DNA from: Ralstonia wenshanensis
GTDB lineage: Bacteria; Pseudomonadota; Gammaproteobacteria; Burkholderiales; Burkholderiaceae
Reading direction: 5' to 3'
Length of the DNA: 64,000 nt
NCBI RefSeq assembly: GCF_021173085.1
Contig: NZ_CP076412.1
Coordinates: 1,054,001 to 1,118,000, forward strand
Made by a program: the position numbers and the translations under genes. The notes under the pieces were generated by a model. The model saw only the letters and a program-made list of their open reading frames with translations, searched no databases and was not told the origin of the DNA. This document shows positions 57,167 to 64,000 of this stretch, in pieces (position 1 is the stretch's first letter; every line of letters begins with the position of its first letter).

Positions 57167-58045
57167 TCAGACATCTACCCTCACAGACTGCTCCAATGTC
57201 GCGGTCCCTCCGGCCATCAATCCAGCGATCGTGCCTTCCTGAATATCGAGAATTACTTTGATCGCACTCGGAGATGGCGGCAGCATCAGTTGTCCTTGTT
57301 CTATTGTCATCACCCGGTGCTTGACGCCCATTTTCTCGTATAGAAAGCAAGCCAAAGGGCCTGCTGCTGTGCCGGTTGCCGACTCTTCATGAATCCCGAA
57401 TCTTGGTGCGAACATGCGCGCTCCTGCTTGACGATCAGCAGTCCGCGTTGATGTCGAAAAGAGGTAATAGCCGATCAGGTCGAGTTCCTCGCTAATCGCT
57501 TCGATCGCCCGCTGATCCGGACGGATTGCAGCGACGGAGTATTCGTCGGGCAACCCAACGATAAGAAAGCTGTTGCCCGTGTTGACCACGGTCGGTTCTG
57601 CCAAGCCATAGATGTCCTCCAGCTTCATCCCAATCGATCTTGCAATTCGCGCAGCGAGATCGGATTCCTGCTTGATTGGGTGATACACGGGAGGCTGCTG
57701 TTGCATCAAGATAACGTCACCGTCAACGAGAACGGTCCTGCAGCCATCGATCGTCTCTTTTGACAGACTTCCATCGGCGACCCTACCGAGCTTCCTCAGC
57801 AGCGAGAAGGTCGCAATCGTCGCGTGTCCGCAGTGAGCAATCTGGCGCGTTGGCGTAAAGAACTCGAGTTTGATCGTCGCTATGCCCGACTTCGACACGA
57901 AGGCTGTTTCTGATAACCCGACTTGCCTGGCAACTTCCCGCTTCTGGTCAACGTCGAGCGCATCAGCGTCAATCACAACCCCCGCGGGGTTTCCCCCGCT
58001 CTCTCCGTCAGTCAACGACCTGACGATCTGTACATCGATTCGCAT
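57167..58045 (-). CDS. PhzF-family isomerase-like protein
   Basis: A 292-residue protein from ATG 58045 (M-R-I-D-V-Q-I-V-R-S-L-T-D) with GGAGA five bases upstream. The PhzF fold motifs are visible: G-N-P-A-G-V-V near residue 20, S-E-T-A-F-V near 47, the Q-I-A-H-C-G-H-A-T-I-A block near 70, and E-S-A-T-G-T-A-A-G-P-L-A near 225. The usual catalytic glutamate position (S-E-T) is kept. Substrates of non-phenazine PhzF proteins are mostly unknown. GC is lower than in flanking genes, suggesting recent acquisition. Confidence 0.88.
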   Translation of the reverse strand: MRIDVQIVRSLTDGESGGNPAGVVIDADALDVDQKREVARQVGLSETAFVSKSGIATIKLEFFTPTRQIAHCGHATIATFSLLRKLGRVADGSLSKETIDGCRTVLVDGDVILMQQQPPVYHPIKQESDLAARIARSIGMKLEDIYGLAEPTVVNTGNSFLIVGLPDEYSVAAIRPDQRAIEAISEELDLIGYYLFSTSTRTADRQAGARMFAPRFGIHEESATGTAAGPLACFLYEKMGVKHRVMTIEQGQLMLPPSPSAIKVILDIQEGTIAGLMAGGTATLEQSVRVDV

Positions 58046-58216
58046 TGATTCTCCACATGCCAACGGCACGCAATAGCAGCCGAAATATCGCCCGGATTCT
58101 CAACGATATGGCCGGGGCCGTCGAGTGCCCGACATGCTTGATCGCCGCCACCATTTGCAAGTGAGCGGTGGCCGCGCATTCGATTGCTTTCTCTACGCGT
58201 CGTCTGGCATCTGCAA

Positions 58217-58798
58217 CTATTGCCGCAGACCAAACAACCCTTGCCAGAACGACTCGAACGCGCTCGCGTGCCGCTGGGGCGAAGTCGCCTCATCGGGTTG
58301 GGGCGTCGCTTCGCTGGCGGGCGTGTCTGTGGTGGCCGCGGTGTCGCGCCGTGCTTCCTGCAAAGCCCACACGCTGTCGGCAATGCGCGCGGCAAGTTCT
58401 GCATCGCAGTCCCGGCCAAGCAGCACGCCGAACAGGACGTCGCGATTGTGGCCGTCGTCGGCAAAGCCCATCGCGATGGCGACCATCTTTTCGTAATGCG
58501 CCTGCGCAAGGCGTTCGCGCTCGCGTTGCGCTTCCCGCTCCTGTGCTTCCTGTGCCTCTTGCTCGGCTTGCCAGCGCTGCATCTCCTGCGCGAATACCTC
58601 GTCGTAGACCCGGCGCTGTTCAGCATCGGAGAGGATGGCGTAGGCCTCGCGGATTTCCTGGAACGCCGCATAGGCGTCGGCTTCGCGGCCGGGGTTGCGG
58701 TCTGGGTGCCACTTCATTGCGGCACGGCGGTAAGCGCGCTTGATTTCGTCCAGGGTCGCGTCCGGCTGCACGCCGAGGGTCGCGTAGATGGTCGTCAT
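58217..58798 (-). CDS. J-domain protein
   Basis: A 193-residue protein from ATG 58798 ([14 protein letters not shown]). The J-domain covers residues 1-70 with the H-P-D motif in W-H-P-D-R-N-P-G. A charged coiled coil rich in E, Q, A and R (about 75-110) follows, then an unassigned C-terminus. It should stimulate an Hsp70 partner; no zinc-finger or G/F-rich region of DnaJ itself is present. A run of 12 G lies just upstream; a start at 58837 would read through it as a proline run. Confidence 0.88.
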   Translation of the reverse strand: MTTIYATLGVQPDATLDEIKRAYRRAAMKWHPDRNPGREADAYAAFQEIREAYAILSDAEQRRVYDEVFAQEMQRWQAEQEAQEAQEREAQRERERLAQAHYEKMVAIAMGFADDGHNRDVLFGVLLGRDCDAELAARIADSVWALQEARRDTAATTDTPASEATPQPDEATSPQRHASAFESFWQGLFGLRQ

Positions 58799-58817
58799 GT
58801 GCGGTCTGGCGGCTGCC

Positions 58818-58829
58818 GGGGGGGGGGGG
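58818..58829. repeat. Homopolymer of 12 G
   Basis: An uninterrupted G tract on the plus strand between the J-domain gene and the ArsR gene, at the edge of the former's possible upstream extension. Such tracts are prone to slippage. Confidence 0.8.
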
Positions 58830-58940
58830 AAGGTCATCCTAGCATGGGAGTGTGTTCATGCTGACGGGCCGACCACCCACGTCACAACGCGCTCTCGAAC
58901 CCTGTTGCATCAAAGCATTCTCACGTATATAGTTAGCCAA

Positions 58941-59285
58941 ATGGATAACAATGGAATTGCGCTAGACGCGGTATTTCACGCGCTTTCGGACCCAACGCGC
59001 AGGGCGGTTATTCAGCGGCTCGGCGAAGGGCCCGCGACGGTGAGTGAACTGGCAGAGCCATTCGACATGGCGCTGCCGTCATTCATGAAGCACATGCGGG
59101 TGCTGGAAGGCGTCGGGCTGGTCAGCTCGCAGAAGAGCGGCCGCATCCGGACGTGCACGCTCGAGCGCAAGAAGCTGGCTGCAGCCGAGCGCTGGTTTGA
59201 GAAGCAGCACGCGATCTGGGCGAGCAGGTACAGCAATCTGGACAACCTCTTAGAGAAACTCCAAGGAGAAAGCAATGAAGGCTGA
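58941..59285 (+). CDS. ArsR-family transcriptional regulator
   Basis: A 114-residue winged-helix regulator from ATG 58941 (M-D-N-N-G-I-A-L-D-A-V-F-H-A-L-S-D-P-T-R). The recognition part A-T-V-S-E-L-A-E-P-F-D-M-A-L-P-S-F-M-K-H-M is clear. No metal-binding cysteine pattern is present, as in ArsR regulators paired with SRPBCC proteins. It overlaps the next gene by 11 bases, so the two are co-translated. Confidence 0.9.
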   Translation: MDNNGIALDAVFHALSDPTRRAVIQRLGEGPATVSELAEPFDMALPSFMKHMRVLEGVGLVSSQKSGRIRTCTLERKKLAAAERWFEKQHAIWASRYSNLDNLLEKLQGESNEG

Positions 59286-59793
59286 TCTTCGGTTTGATTT
59301 CGTGGTCGACATGCAAAAGAGCAGCCTCACCGTGAGGCGAGAGTTCGCGGCGAAGCGCCAGCTTGTGTGGGATTGCCATACGAAGCGCGAACTGCTCGAT
59401 CAGTGGTTTGCGCCCAAGCCGCTGACCACCAAGACCAAGCATATGGAATTCAAGGAGGGCGGCTACTGGCACTATGCCATGATCACCCCTGATGGACAGT
59501 CTTTCTGGAGCCGCCTGGACTACCAGAAGATCAACCCGATCGACAGCTATGCGGCCCTCGATGCTTTCTCGGATGAAACCGGCGCCGTGAATCCTGATAT
59601 GCCCCGCGCCCGCTGGGATGTCACCTTTACCGATGCGAACGAACGCACCCTCGTCACGACTGTGGTGCTGTACAACTCGCCGGAGGATGTGCAGAAGGTC
59701 ATCGACATGGGTATGAAGGAGGGCATGACCTCCACCCTGGAGCGACTCGACGAGCTGCTGCTGACCTTGGCCGAGCGCGACGCGCTGGCCTGA
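59275..59793 (+). CDS. SRPBCC (AHSA1-type) protein
   Basis: A 172-residue protein with the helix-grip fold that binds hydrophobic ligands. V-R-R-E-F-A-A-K-R-Q-L-V-W-D and W-F-A-P-K-P, then G-G-Y-W-H-Y and W-S-R-L-D-Y fit the activator-of-Hsp90-like START family. ArsR-SRPBCC pairs are common and their ligand is generally unknown. Confidence 0.85.
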   Translation: MKADLRFDFVVDMQKSSLTVRREFAAKRQLVWDCHTKRELLDQWFAPKPLTTKTKHMEFKEGGYWHYAMITPDGQSFWSRLDYQKINPIDSYAALDAFSDETGAVNPDMPRARWDVTFTDANERTLVTTVVLYNSPEDVQKVIDMGMKEGMTSTLERLDELLLTLAERDALA

Positions 59794-59807
59794 GGCAGCG
59801 CTCGCAG

Positions 59808-59914
59808 ATGAAAACGCCCCGACTTGTTCGGGGCGTTTTGCGTTGGGCGTCGGGCGCTGGCCGCTGCGCTTCAGGTGACGGTCAATGTTCCATTCATCGT
59901 CTCGTGGCCCGAGC
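59808..59914. repeat. Direct repeat copy A (terminator plus 3' end of cupredoxin gene)
   Basis: About 107 bp nearly identical to 61999-62098, in the same orientation. On the minus strand it still encodes the last residues G-H-E-T-M-N-G-T-L-T-V-T and stop of the cupredoxin, but the rest of that gene is absent here. Differences are the hairpin loop, a seven-base insertion and one transition. Confidence 0.9.
59811..59839. terminator. Terminator after the SRPBCC gene
   Basis: AAAACGCCCCGA / TCGGGGCGTTTT around a 5-base loop; works for both strands. Confidence 0.9.
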
Positions 59915-59917
59915 TGC

Positions 59918-61393
59918 CTAGCGCGCCTGAATCTGCACCGCAGTCCCAAGCTTGCCGGACACCACCGGTGCAATCACAAGATACCGGCGCGTGTTGCCGG
60001 CGTCCGCGTTGCCAGGCATGACCACCTGCCGAATCCGCCCGATCGAGTTGACGATGGCGCCACCGGCCGGGTTGGTCATGAAGCTCGCCAGAGTCTCAAG
60101 CGGGCCGCTGCCATCCGCATGCTGTGACAAGGCAATCGCATAGGGCTGCTTCGGCTGCAATCCGGTCACCGATGCCTGAAACACCTGGATGAGCCCCTGA
60201 TCGAACAGCGCCACGCTGGTGGGGGCGGCCGATGCGTCGGACTTGTCTGCGGCGGCCGGTACGAGTGCGAGAGGGCTGACCTGCCCCGCTGTGCCAAGCG
60301 GCTGCAGGTTCTCCGTGCCGTTGCCTTCCGGCACAGCGTTCGGCACGTACGTCAGCGCCTGCGGTGCCTGCCCAATCGGAACAGTCGATACGACCTTGTT
60401 CGTCAGTGTGTCGATGACGGCCAGTGCGTCGTCATTCTCCAGGCCGACATAGATGCGTGTGCCGTCACCGGACGGCCATAGACCGTGCGGAAGTTTGCCG
60501 ACGGGAATCGTCGCGACCTGTTCGAAATTGTCGGTCCTGAATACCTTGACCTGGTTCGTGCCGCCGATCGTCACATAGGCAAACGTGCCCTTGGCGTTAT
60601 GCGCGAAGTTGACGTGGTTGGTGATGGGCCCGGTCTCGAACGACGTGATCGCATTGAACGGCGGGCGGGCGTTGAATACCTGCACCTTGCCGATGTCCTT
60701 CAATGTGAACCACACCTGCTTGCCATCCGGCGTGGCCGCAATGTTGGGACAGAACGGCGATTCCTGTTTGATGTGTCCCACGATCTTGTGATCGGCCGTC
60801 GAGATCACGACCGTTTCCGGATTGAACGACGAGCACACGTAGCCGTACTTGCCGTCCGGCGAGAAGATCTGCATGCCGGGGCCCGCCGGTACGGTAACGC
60901 GCGTCTTCTCTGCATAGGTATTGGCATCGAGCACGGCGATGTAGTTTTCGCCGCGCACGGTCACCCAGACCTCGCTGCCATCCGGCGTGTAGAACGCTTC
61001 GTGAGGCGAGCGGCCCACATACGTGGTGTGTTTGACGGCGTTGGTCTGCGTATCGATGAACGTGACCGAGTTGGAGCCGATGGAGACCACCGCCAATGTC
61101 CGGTGATCTGGCGAGAAGCCCATGCCGTGCACCAGCACCTGTCCGCGATAGAGCGGGCTGAAGTTGCCGGGCGCAGGATCGCCCAGCTTGATCACACCCA
61201 GGAGCGTGTTGCTGGCGGGGTCCGTGACGGACACCGTGTTCGAGAATTGCTCGGCCGCGTAGACGCGATCCCTGTGGCTGATGGGAATGTCAGGCGAGGC
61301 AAGGGATGCGGGTGCCTGCCCGGCGCTGGCGCTCGCGGCGCACGTGATGGCCGCTGCGGCAAGCGCCGTGGCAACAAACAGTCGGTTCTTCAT
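59918..61393 (-). CDS. YncE-family beta-propeller protein (periplasmic)
   Basis: A 491-residue exported protein. The signal peptide (M-K-N-R-L-F-V-A-T-A-L-A-A-A-A-I-T) ends near A-S-A-G. The body consists of seven or so propeller blades of the YncE/YVTN type, e.g. N-T-V-S-V-T-D-P-A-S-N-T-L, P-H-E-A-F-Y-T-P-D-G-S-E-V-W-V-T and V-G-K-L-P-H-G-L-W-P-S-G-D-G-T-R-I-Y-V. The ATG overlaps the DUF305 stop by four bases. A copper or redox role is suggested only by neighbours (DUF305 and cupredoxin). Confidence 0.88.
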   Translation of the reverse strand: MKNRLFVATALAAAAITCAASASAGQAPASLASPDIPISHRDRVYAAEQFSNTVSVTDPASNTLLGVIKLGDPAPGNFSPLYRGQVLVHGMGFSPDHRTLAVVSIGSNSVTFIDTQTNAVKHTTYVGRSPHEAFYTPDGSEVWVTVRGENYIAVLDANTYAEKTRVTVPAGPGMQIFSPDGKYGYVCSSFNPETVVISTADHKIVGHIKQESPFCPNIAATPDGKQVWFTLKDIGKVQVFNARPPFNAITSFETGPITNHVNFAHNAKGTFAYVTIGGTNQVKVFRTDNFEQVATIPVGKLPHGLWPSGDGTRIYVGLENDDALAVIDTLTNKVVSTVPIGQAPQALTYVPNAVPEGNGTENLQPLGTAGQVSPLALVPAAADKSDASAAPTSVALFDQGLIQVFQASVTGLQPKQPYAIALSQHADGSGPLETLASFMTNPAGGAIVNSIGRIRQVVMPGNADAGNTRRYLVIAPVVSGKLGTAVQIQAR

Positions 61394-61872
61394 CGGTCTT
61401 CCTGTTGGGGGGTGGCGGTGTGGGCGTGATGCGCCGCATGGGATGCGGGCGCAGTCGTTGCGGAGGCCGGGCGGAGCTGCGTGGGGACCGGTGCCGACGG
61501 GGGCGGCGGCTGGCCAAGCGCCAAGCGCATCGCGGCAATCTCTTGCTGTTGCGCGACGACGATTTCCTGCGCGATGCGGCGCAGTTGTTCGTTTTGGCCG
61601 TAGCGCAGGTAGGCCACGGCCATGTCGATGGCGCCCTGATGATGTGGCGTCATCATCGCGACGAAATCCTGATCGATGTTGCCGCTGGGCTTCGGGGCCA
61701 TGCCGTCCATCATCTTTGTCATGGCGACATCGTTTTCGGCGAAGAAGGCCTGCTCGCGATTGGCCTGTGGCGGCGCCTCCTGCGCAACTGCAGCGTGCGT
61801 CCCGATGCCTGACATGAGTGTGAACACAGCAAACAGCAACGTGCGTAGACGACGCTTCGAACGTGACGACAT
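61390..61872 (-). CDS. DUF305-family exported protein
   Basis: A 160-residue protein from ATG 61872 with AGGAGG six bases upstream. The signal peptide ends near T-H-A-A-V-A-Q. The DUF305 signature F-V-A-M-M-T-P-H-H-Q-G-A-I-D-M-A is near residue 70, with ferritin-like helices around it. The C-terminus is rich in P, A, H and ends E-D-R. DUF305 proteins are often found with copper-handling genes. The gene sits behind an ECF-type promoter (61913-61942). Confidence 0.88.
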   Translation of the reverse strand: MSSRSKRRLRTLLFAVFTLMSGIGTHAAVAQEAPPQANREQAFFAENDVAMTKMMDGMAPKPSGNIDQDFVAMMTPHHQGAIDMAVAYLRYGQNEQLRRIAQEIVVAQQQEIAAMRLALGQPPPPSAPVPTQLRPASATTAPASHAAHHAHTATPQQEDR

Positions 61873-61912
61873 GTAGGTCCTCCTGAGTGCGGGTCGATGG
61901 CGTGCTATCGGA

Positions 61913-61942
61913 GTAAACACCGTAGGCCGACGGTTTATTCCC
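61913..61942 (-). promoter_or_regulatory. ECF-sigma-type promoter candidate of the DUF305-YncE operon
   Basis: On the minus strand GGGAATAAAC, 13 bases, TGTTTAC. It shares its -35 decamer exactly with the promoter of the ECF sigma gene at 63539. Confidence 0.75.
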
Positions 61943-61998
61943 GCGCGTCGTAAAGAATCTGTATGCCGCTGCACGCACGTCATGCGTGCATCCCGTCA

Positions 61999-62098
61999 AT
62001 GAAAACGCCCCGAACAGGTCGGGGCGTTTTGCGTTGGGCGTCGGGCGGTGCGCTTCAGGTGACGGTCAACGTTCCATTCATCGTCTCGTGGCCCGAGC
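61999..62098. repeat. Direct repeat copy B (end of the intact cupredoxin gene)
   Basis: The parent or sister copy of 59808-59914, here joined to the complete cupredoxin gene. It includes the terminator AAAACGCCCCGA / TCGGGGCGTTTT at 62002-62030. Confidence 0.9.
62002..62030. terminator. Terminator of the cupredoxin gene
   Basis: AAAACGCCCCGA and TCGGGGCGTTTT, the same stem as at 59811 with a different loop. Confidence 0.9.
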
Positions 62099-62432
62099 CG
62101 CAGAAGATGTCGCACAGGAAATCGAACGTGCCTGTCTTGTCGGGCGTAAGCGCCAGCCGCACGGTTTGACCCGGCACCACGTCGGCCCGTACGTTGAAAT
62201 CCGGAATCGAAAAACCCATCAGGATGTCCTGCCCGGTCAGCTCGAACACCACGGGCACGCCACGCTTGAGCGAGATCTTGTCGGGCGTGAAGGTGAACTT
62301 GCGCGCGTGCACGCGGATGACCGTCGGGCCCTCGCCGTGCGCAACACAGGCGAGCGCCGCACCCGCGGCGAGCACGGTGAACTGGCGCAGCGCCAGCCGG
62401 CGCTTGGGGTTGTGTGCAATGAGAGGGCGCAT
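62055..62432 (-). CDS. CuA-type cupredoxin (cytochrome oxidase subunit II-like)
   Basis: A 125-residue protein from ATG 62432 (M-R-P-L-I-A-H-N-P-K-R-R). A hydrophobic segment R-Q-F-T-V-L-A-A-G-A-A-L-A-C serves as signal or anchor. The CuA loop C-D-I-F-C-G-S-G-H-E-T-M near the end supplies two cysteines, a histidine and a methionine. The other usual histidine (D-V-L-H-S-F in subunit II) is replaced in D-I-L-M-G-F-S-I-P-D-F. It could therefore hold copper in a changed site or none. It follows the metallophosphatase gene (one base between its ATG and that stop). Confidence 0.85.
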   Translation of the reverse strand: MRPLIAHNPKRRLALRQFTVLAAGAALACVAHGEGPTVIRVHARKFTFTPDKISLKRGVPVVFELTGQDILMGFSIPDFNVRADVVPGQTVRLALTPDKTGTFDFLCDIFCGSGHETMNGTLTVT

Positions 62433-62433
62433 G

Positions 62434-63396
62434 TCAGGTGGTCTCCGGCGTCTTGGTGATGGTGTTGGCTTTGGTGTTCGCCTGGATTGGCTGTTCGGCG
62501 AGCGCCCAGGTGGCGGCGTCCTGCTTGCCGTGCTCGGTGATGCTGCGCCAGCCCAGGCCCCGGTAGGGCGCGGCGGCATCCCACGGGACCGGGTTGCGCT
62601 TGGCCTGCGAGCCTGGCGCGGGTGGCGCGGGTAGCGGGAACATCAGCGAGCGCGCCGAGTGGTGCGCGATATGCCCGGTCATGTGGTGATGCTCCTGATG
62701 GATGTGGCCGTAGAACACCGTCACGTTCGGGTGCGGCATCAACAGGTCGATGACCTGCTGGCCATCGCGCGTGGCCCAATCCCATTGCGGGTACAGATCG
62801 AACAGCGGCCGGTGCGTGAACACGACGATAGGCGTGTGCTCCGGCACGGAGCGCACATCCGCCGCCAGCCACGCGAGCTGAGCTTCGCCCACACGCGCCG
62901 ATGGGTCGGACACGTTGTCGATGGCGATGAAGTGCACGCCCTTGTGATCGAACGAATAGTGCGTGCGGCCGAAGAGTTCGATATAGGCCTCGCCGTTGTC
63001 GAGCGAGGCGTCGTGCTCGCCCGGCATGTAGTGCACCACCGGCACCTTGATCTGCGCGGCAATGTCGCGAAACTCGGCCAGGCGTTTGCGGCGCTCGGCG
63101 GGGTCGTCGCTGATGTGGCTGAGGTCGCCCGTGAAGATGACGAAATCCGGCGCGGGCGACAGCGCATTCACCGCCGCAATCGCCTTGGGCAGCGTGCCTT
63201 GCGAATCCGGGTTGGGCGCGCCCTTGAAACCCCAGTGCGTGTCGGATAACTGCACGAAGTAGAAATCGTCTGGCTTGGCGCCGGCGGTGCGCGCGGTGGC
63301 GGCCATCGCCTGCCAGCCGGGCAGGCCCGATGCGTACACCAGACCGCCGACCGCGGCCAGTTGCAGGAACTGGCGTCGTCCGGGTTGCTTGCTCAT
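62434..63396 (-). CDS. Metallophosphoesterase with Tat signal
   Basis: A 320-residue exported calcineurin-like enzyme. The Tat signal R-R-Q-F-L-Q-L is near residue 7. Metal ligands are visible: V-Q-L-S-D-T-H-W near 50, T-G-D-L-S-H near 90, P-G-E-H-D near 125, F-T-H-R-P-L near 195 and Y-G-H-I-H near 230. It is a binuclear-metal phosphatase of unknown substrate, first in an operon with the cupredoxin, behind an ECF-type promoter candidate. Confidence 0.88.
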   Translation of the reverse strand: MSKQPGRRQFLQLAAVGGLVYASGLPGWQAMAATARTAGAKPDDFYFVQLSDTHWGFKGAPNPDSQGTLPKAIAAVNALSPAPDFVIFTGDLSHISDDPAERRKRLAEFRDIAAQIKVPVVHYMPGEHDASLDNGEAYIELFGRTHYSFDHKGVHFIAIDNVSDPSARVGEAQLAWLAADVRSVPEHTPIVVFTHRPLFDLYPQWDWATRDGQQVIDLLMPHPNVTVFYGHIHQEHHHMTGHIAHHSARSLMFPLPAPPAPGSQAKRNPVPWDAAAPYRGLGWRSITEHGKQDAATWALAEQPIQANTKANTITKTPETT

Positions 63397-63474
63397 GGGT
63401 GTCCCCTGCAATAGATGACTGGGTTGGGTAGCAGTCCAGCGCGAGGGCAATGACGGAAGCGCCGGTCCTGTCTG

Positions 63475-63504
63475 TCATACCGGCCGGGGTGCCCGCGTAT
63501 TCCA
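63475..63504 (-). promoter_or_regulatory. ECF-sigma-type promoter candidate of the metallophosphatase operon
   Basis: On the minus strand TGGAATACGC, 13 bases, GGTATGA. It follows the same pattern as the sites at 61913 and 63539, with more mismatches. Confidence 0.55.
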
Positions 63505-63538
63505 CAAGATTGGCGTTTCCACAAAATTTCTTCGGGGC

Positions 63539-63568
63539 GGGAATAAACTGGATTGCGCCCCGGTATAC
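63539..63568 (+). promoter_or_regulatory. ECF-sigma-type promoter candidate of the ECF gene
   Basis: GGGAATAAAC, 13 bases, GGTATAC, 26 bases before the ATG at 63594. The pattern suggests autoregulation by the encoded sigma factor. Confidence 0.75.
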
Positions 63569-63593
63569 GGAGGTCAACTGCCTCCAGGCCGTT

Positions 63594-64000
63594 ATGCCCG
63601 ACCTGTCAGACCCCACGCTCGATCTGCCCACCGACGCCCAGCGCTTTGCTCAGGCGGTGTTGCCGCATGTCGACGCCGCTTACAACCTGGCGCGCTGGCT
63701 CTCGGGCGACGCGCAAGACGCCGACGACATCGTCCAGGAAGCCTGCCTGCGCGCATTCCGGCTGTTCGGCGGGTTTCGCGGCGGCGATGGCCGCCCGTGG
63801 CTGCTGGCCATCGTGCGCAACACGTGGTTCTCGGAATGTGCCCGCCGCAAACAGGCCCCGGCCCAGCCGTGGGATGACGACGCGGCCGCCTGCCAGAGCA
63901 ACGACGACAGCACCAGCTACGGCGTCGACCCGGCCGCGCTGCTTGCCCGCATCGACGACGTGCGCCGCGTGCATGCCGCGCTGGCGCAGTTGCCGGTGCC
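63594..64000 (+). CDS. ECF RNA polymerase sigma factor (3' end outside window)
   Basis: The first 135 codons of an ECF sigma factor. Region 2 is clear: Y-N-L-A-R-W-L-S-G-D-A-Q-D-A-D-D-I-V-Q-E-A-C-L-R-A-F near residues 30-60, followed by R-P-W-L-L-A-I-V-R-N. Region 4 begins where the window ends. An anti-sigma gene would be expected just downstream. Confidence 0.9.
   Translation, partial: MPDLSDPTLDLPTDAQRFAQAVLPHVDAAYNLARWLSGDAQDADDIVQEACLRAFRLFGGFRGGDGRPWLLAIVRNTWFSECARRKQAPAQPWDDDAAACQSNDDSTSYGVDPAALLARIDDVRRVHAALAQLPV

Noticed and set aside
1-64000. tRNA or rRNA genes
   Set aside because: No cloverleaf-like sequence or rRNA signature was recognised on reading; a covariance search would be needed to be certain.

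Overview
The window looks like the replication-origin region of a secondary chromosome (chromid or megaplasmid) of a Burkholderiales bacterium close to Ralstonia. This is inferred from the high GC content, the protein families and the parA-parB / repA / iteron origin; no database search was possible. A second rpoN gene, a malonate decarboxylase operon and branched-chain amino-acid transport genes also fit such a replicon.

Layout. 1-7 kb: the start of a quinone oxidoreductase gene cut by the window edge, a divergent LysR regulator, and a five-gene branched-chain amino-acid ABC transporter operon (liv). 7-17 kb: a multi-PAS diguanylate cyclase, a small exported protein, a YhfC-type membrane protease, a kgtP-dctB-dctD operon (dicarboxylate/2-oxoglutarate transport with its two-component system) and galU. 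17-25 kb: the replication and partition block: a KfrA-like protein, parB, parA, a cold-shock gene, repA, and about 1.4 kb of non-coding origin with 19 iterons, DnaA boxes and an AT-rich stretch, then a purine permease. Copies of the same 16-bp iteron are also scattered over 24 kb around the origin, three of them inside coding sequences. 25-29.8 kb: a tyrosine-recombinase-like protein that has lost its nucleophile, a DUF4397 lipoprotein and a hybrid histidine kinase.

29.8-43.6 kb appears to be a sigma-54 module. It holds rpoN2, two enhancer-binding proteins with a GSFTGA loop, and genes for envelope functions (AI-2E/PerM-type transporter, two glycosyltransferases, PAP2 phosphatase, DUF2334 deacetylase-like protein, DUF1328, two DUF883-type proteins, YihY/BrkB-type protein). 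Six -24/-12 promoter-like sequences stand in front of these genes, including rpoN2 itself, so the block reads as a self-contained regulon.

43.9-54.4 kb: prfC, then the malonate decarboxylase genes mdcABCDE, madLM, mdcG and mdcH, interrupted by a REP-like nested palindrome, with a divergent mdcR-like LysR regulator and a near-perfect operator palindrome. 54.4-58 kb: a likely acquired patch with a PAAR protein, an unknown membrane-anchored protein, a frameshifted gene remnant, two unusual hairpins and a PhzF-family gene. 58-64 kb: a DnaJ-domain protein, an ArsR/SRPBCC pair, and an ECF-sigma-linked cluster (YncE-like beta-propeller, DUF305 protein, CuA-like cupredoxin, Tat-exported metallophosphatase, and the start of an ECF sigma gene). 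Three promoters of this cluster share one sequence pattern.
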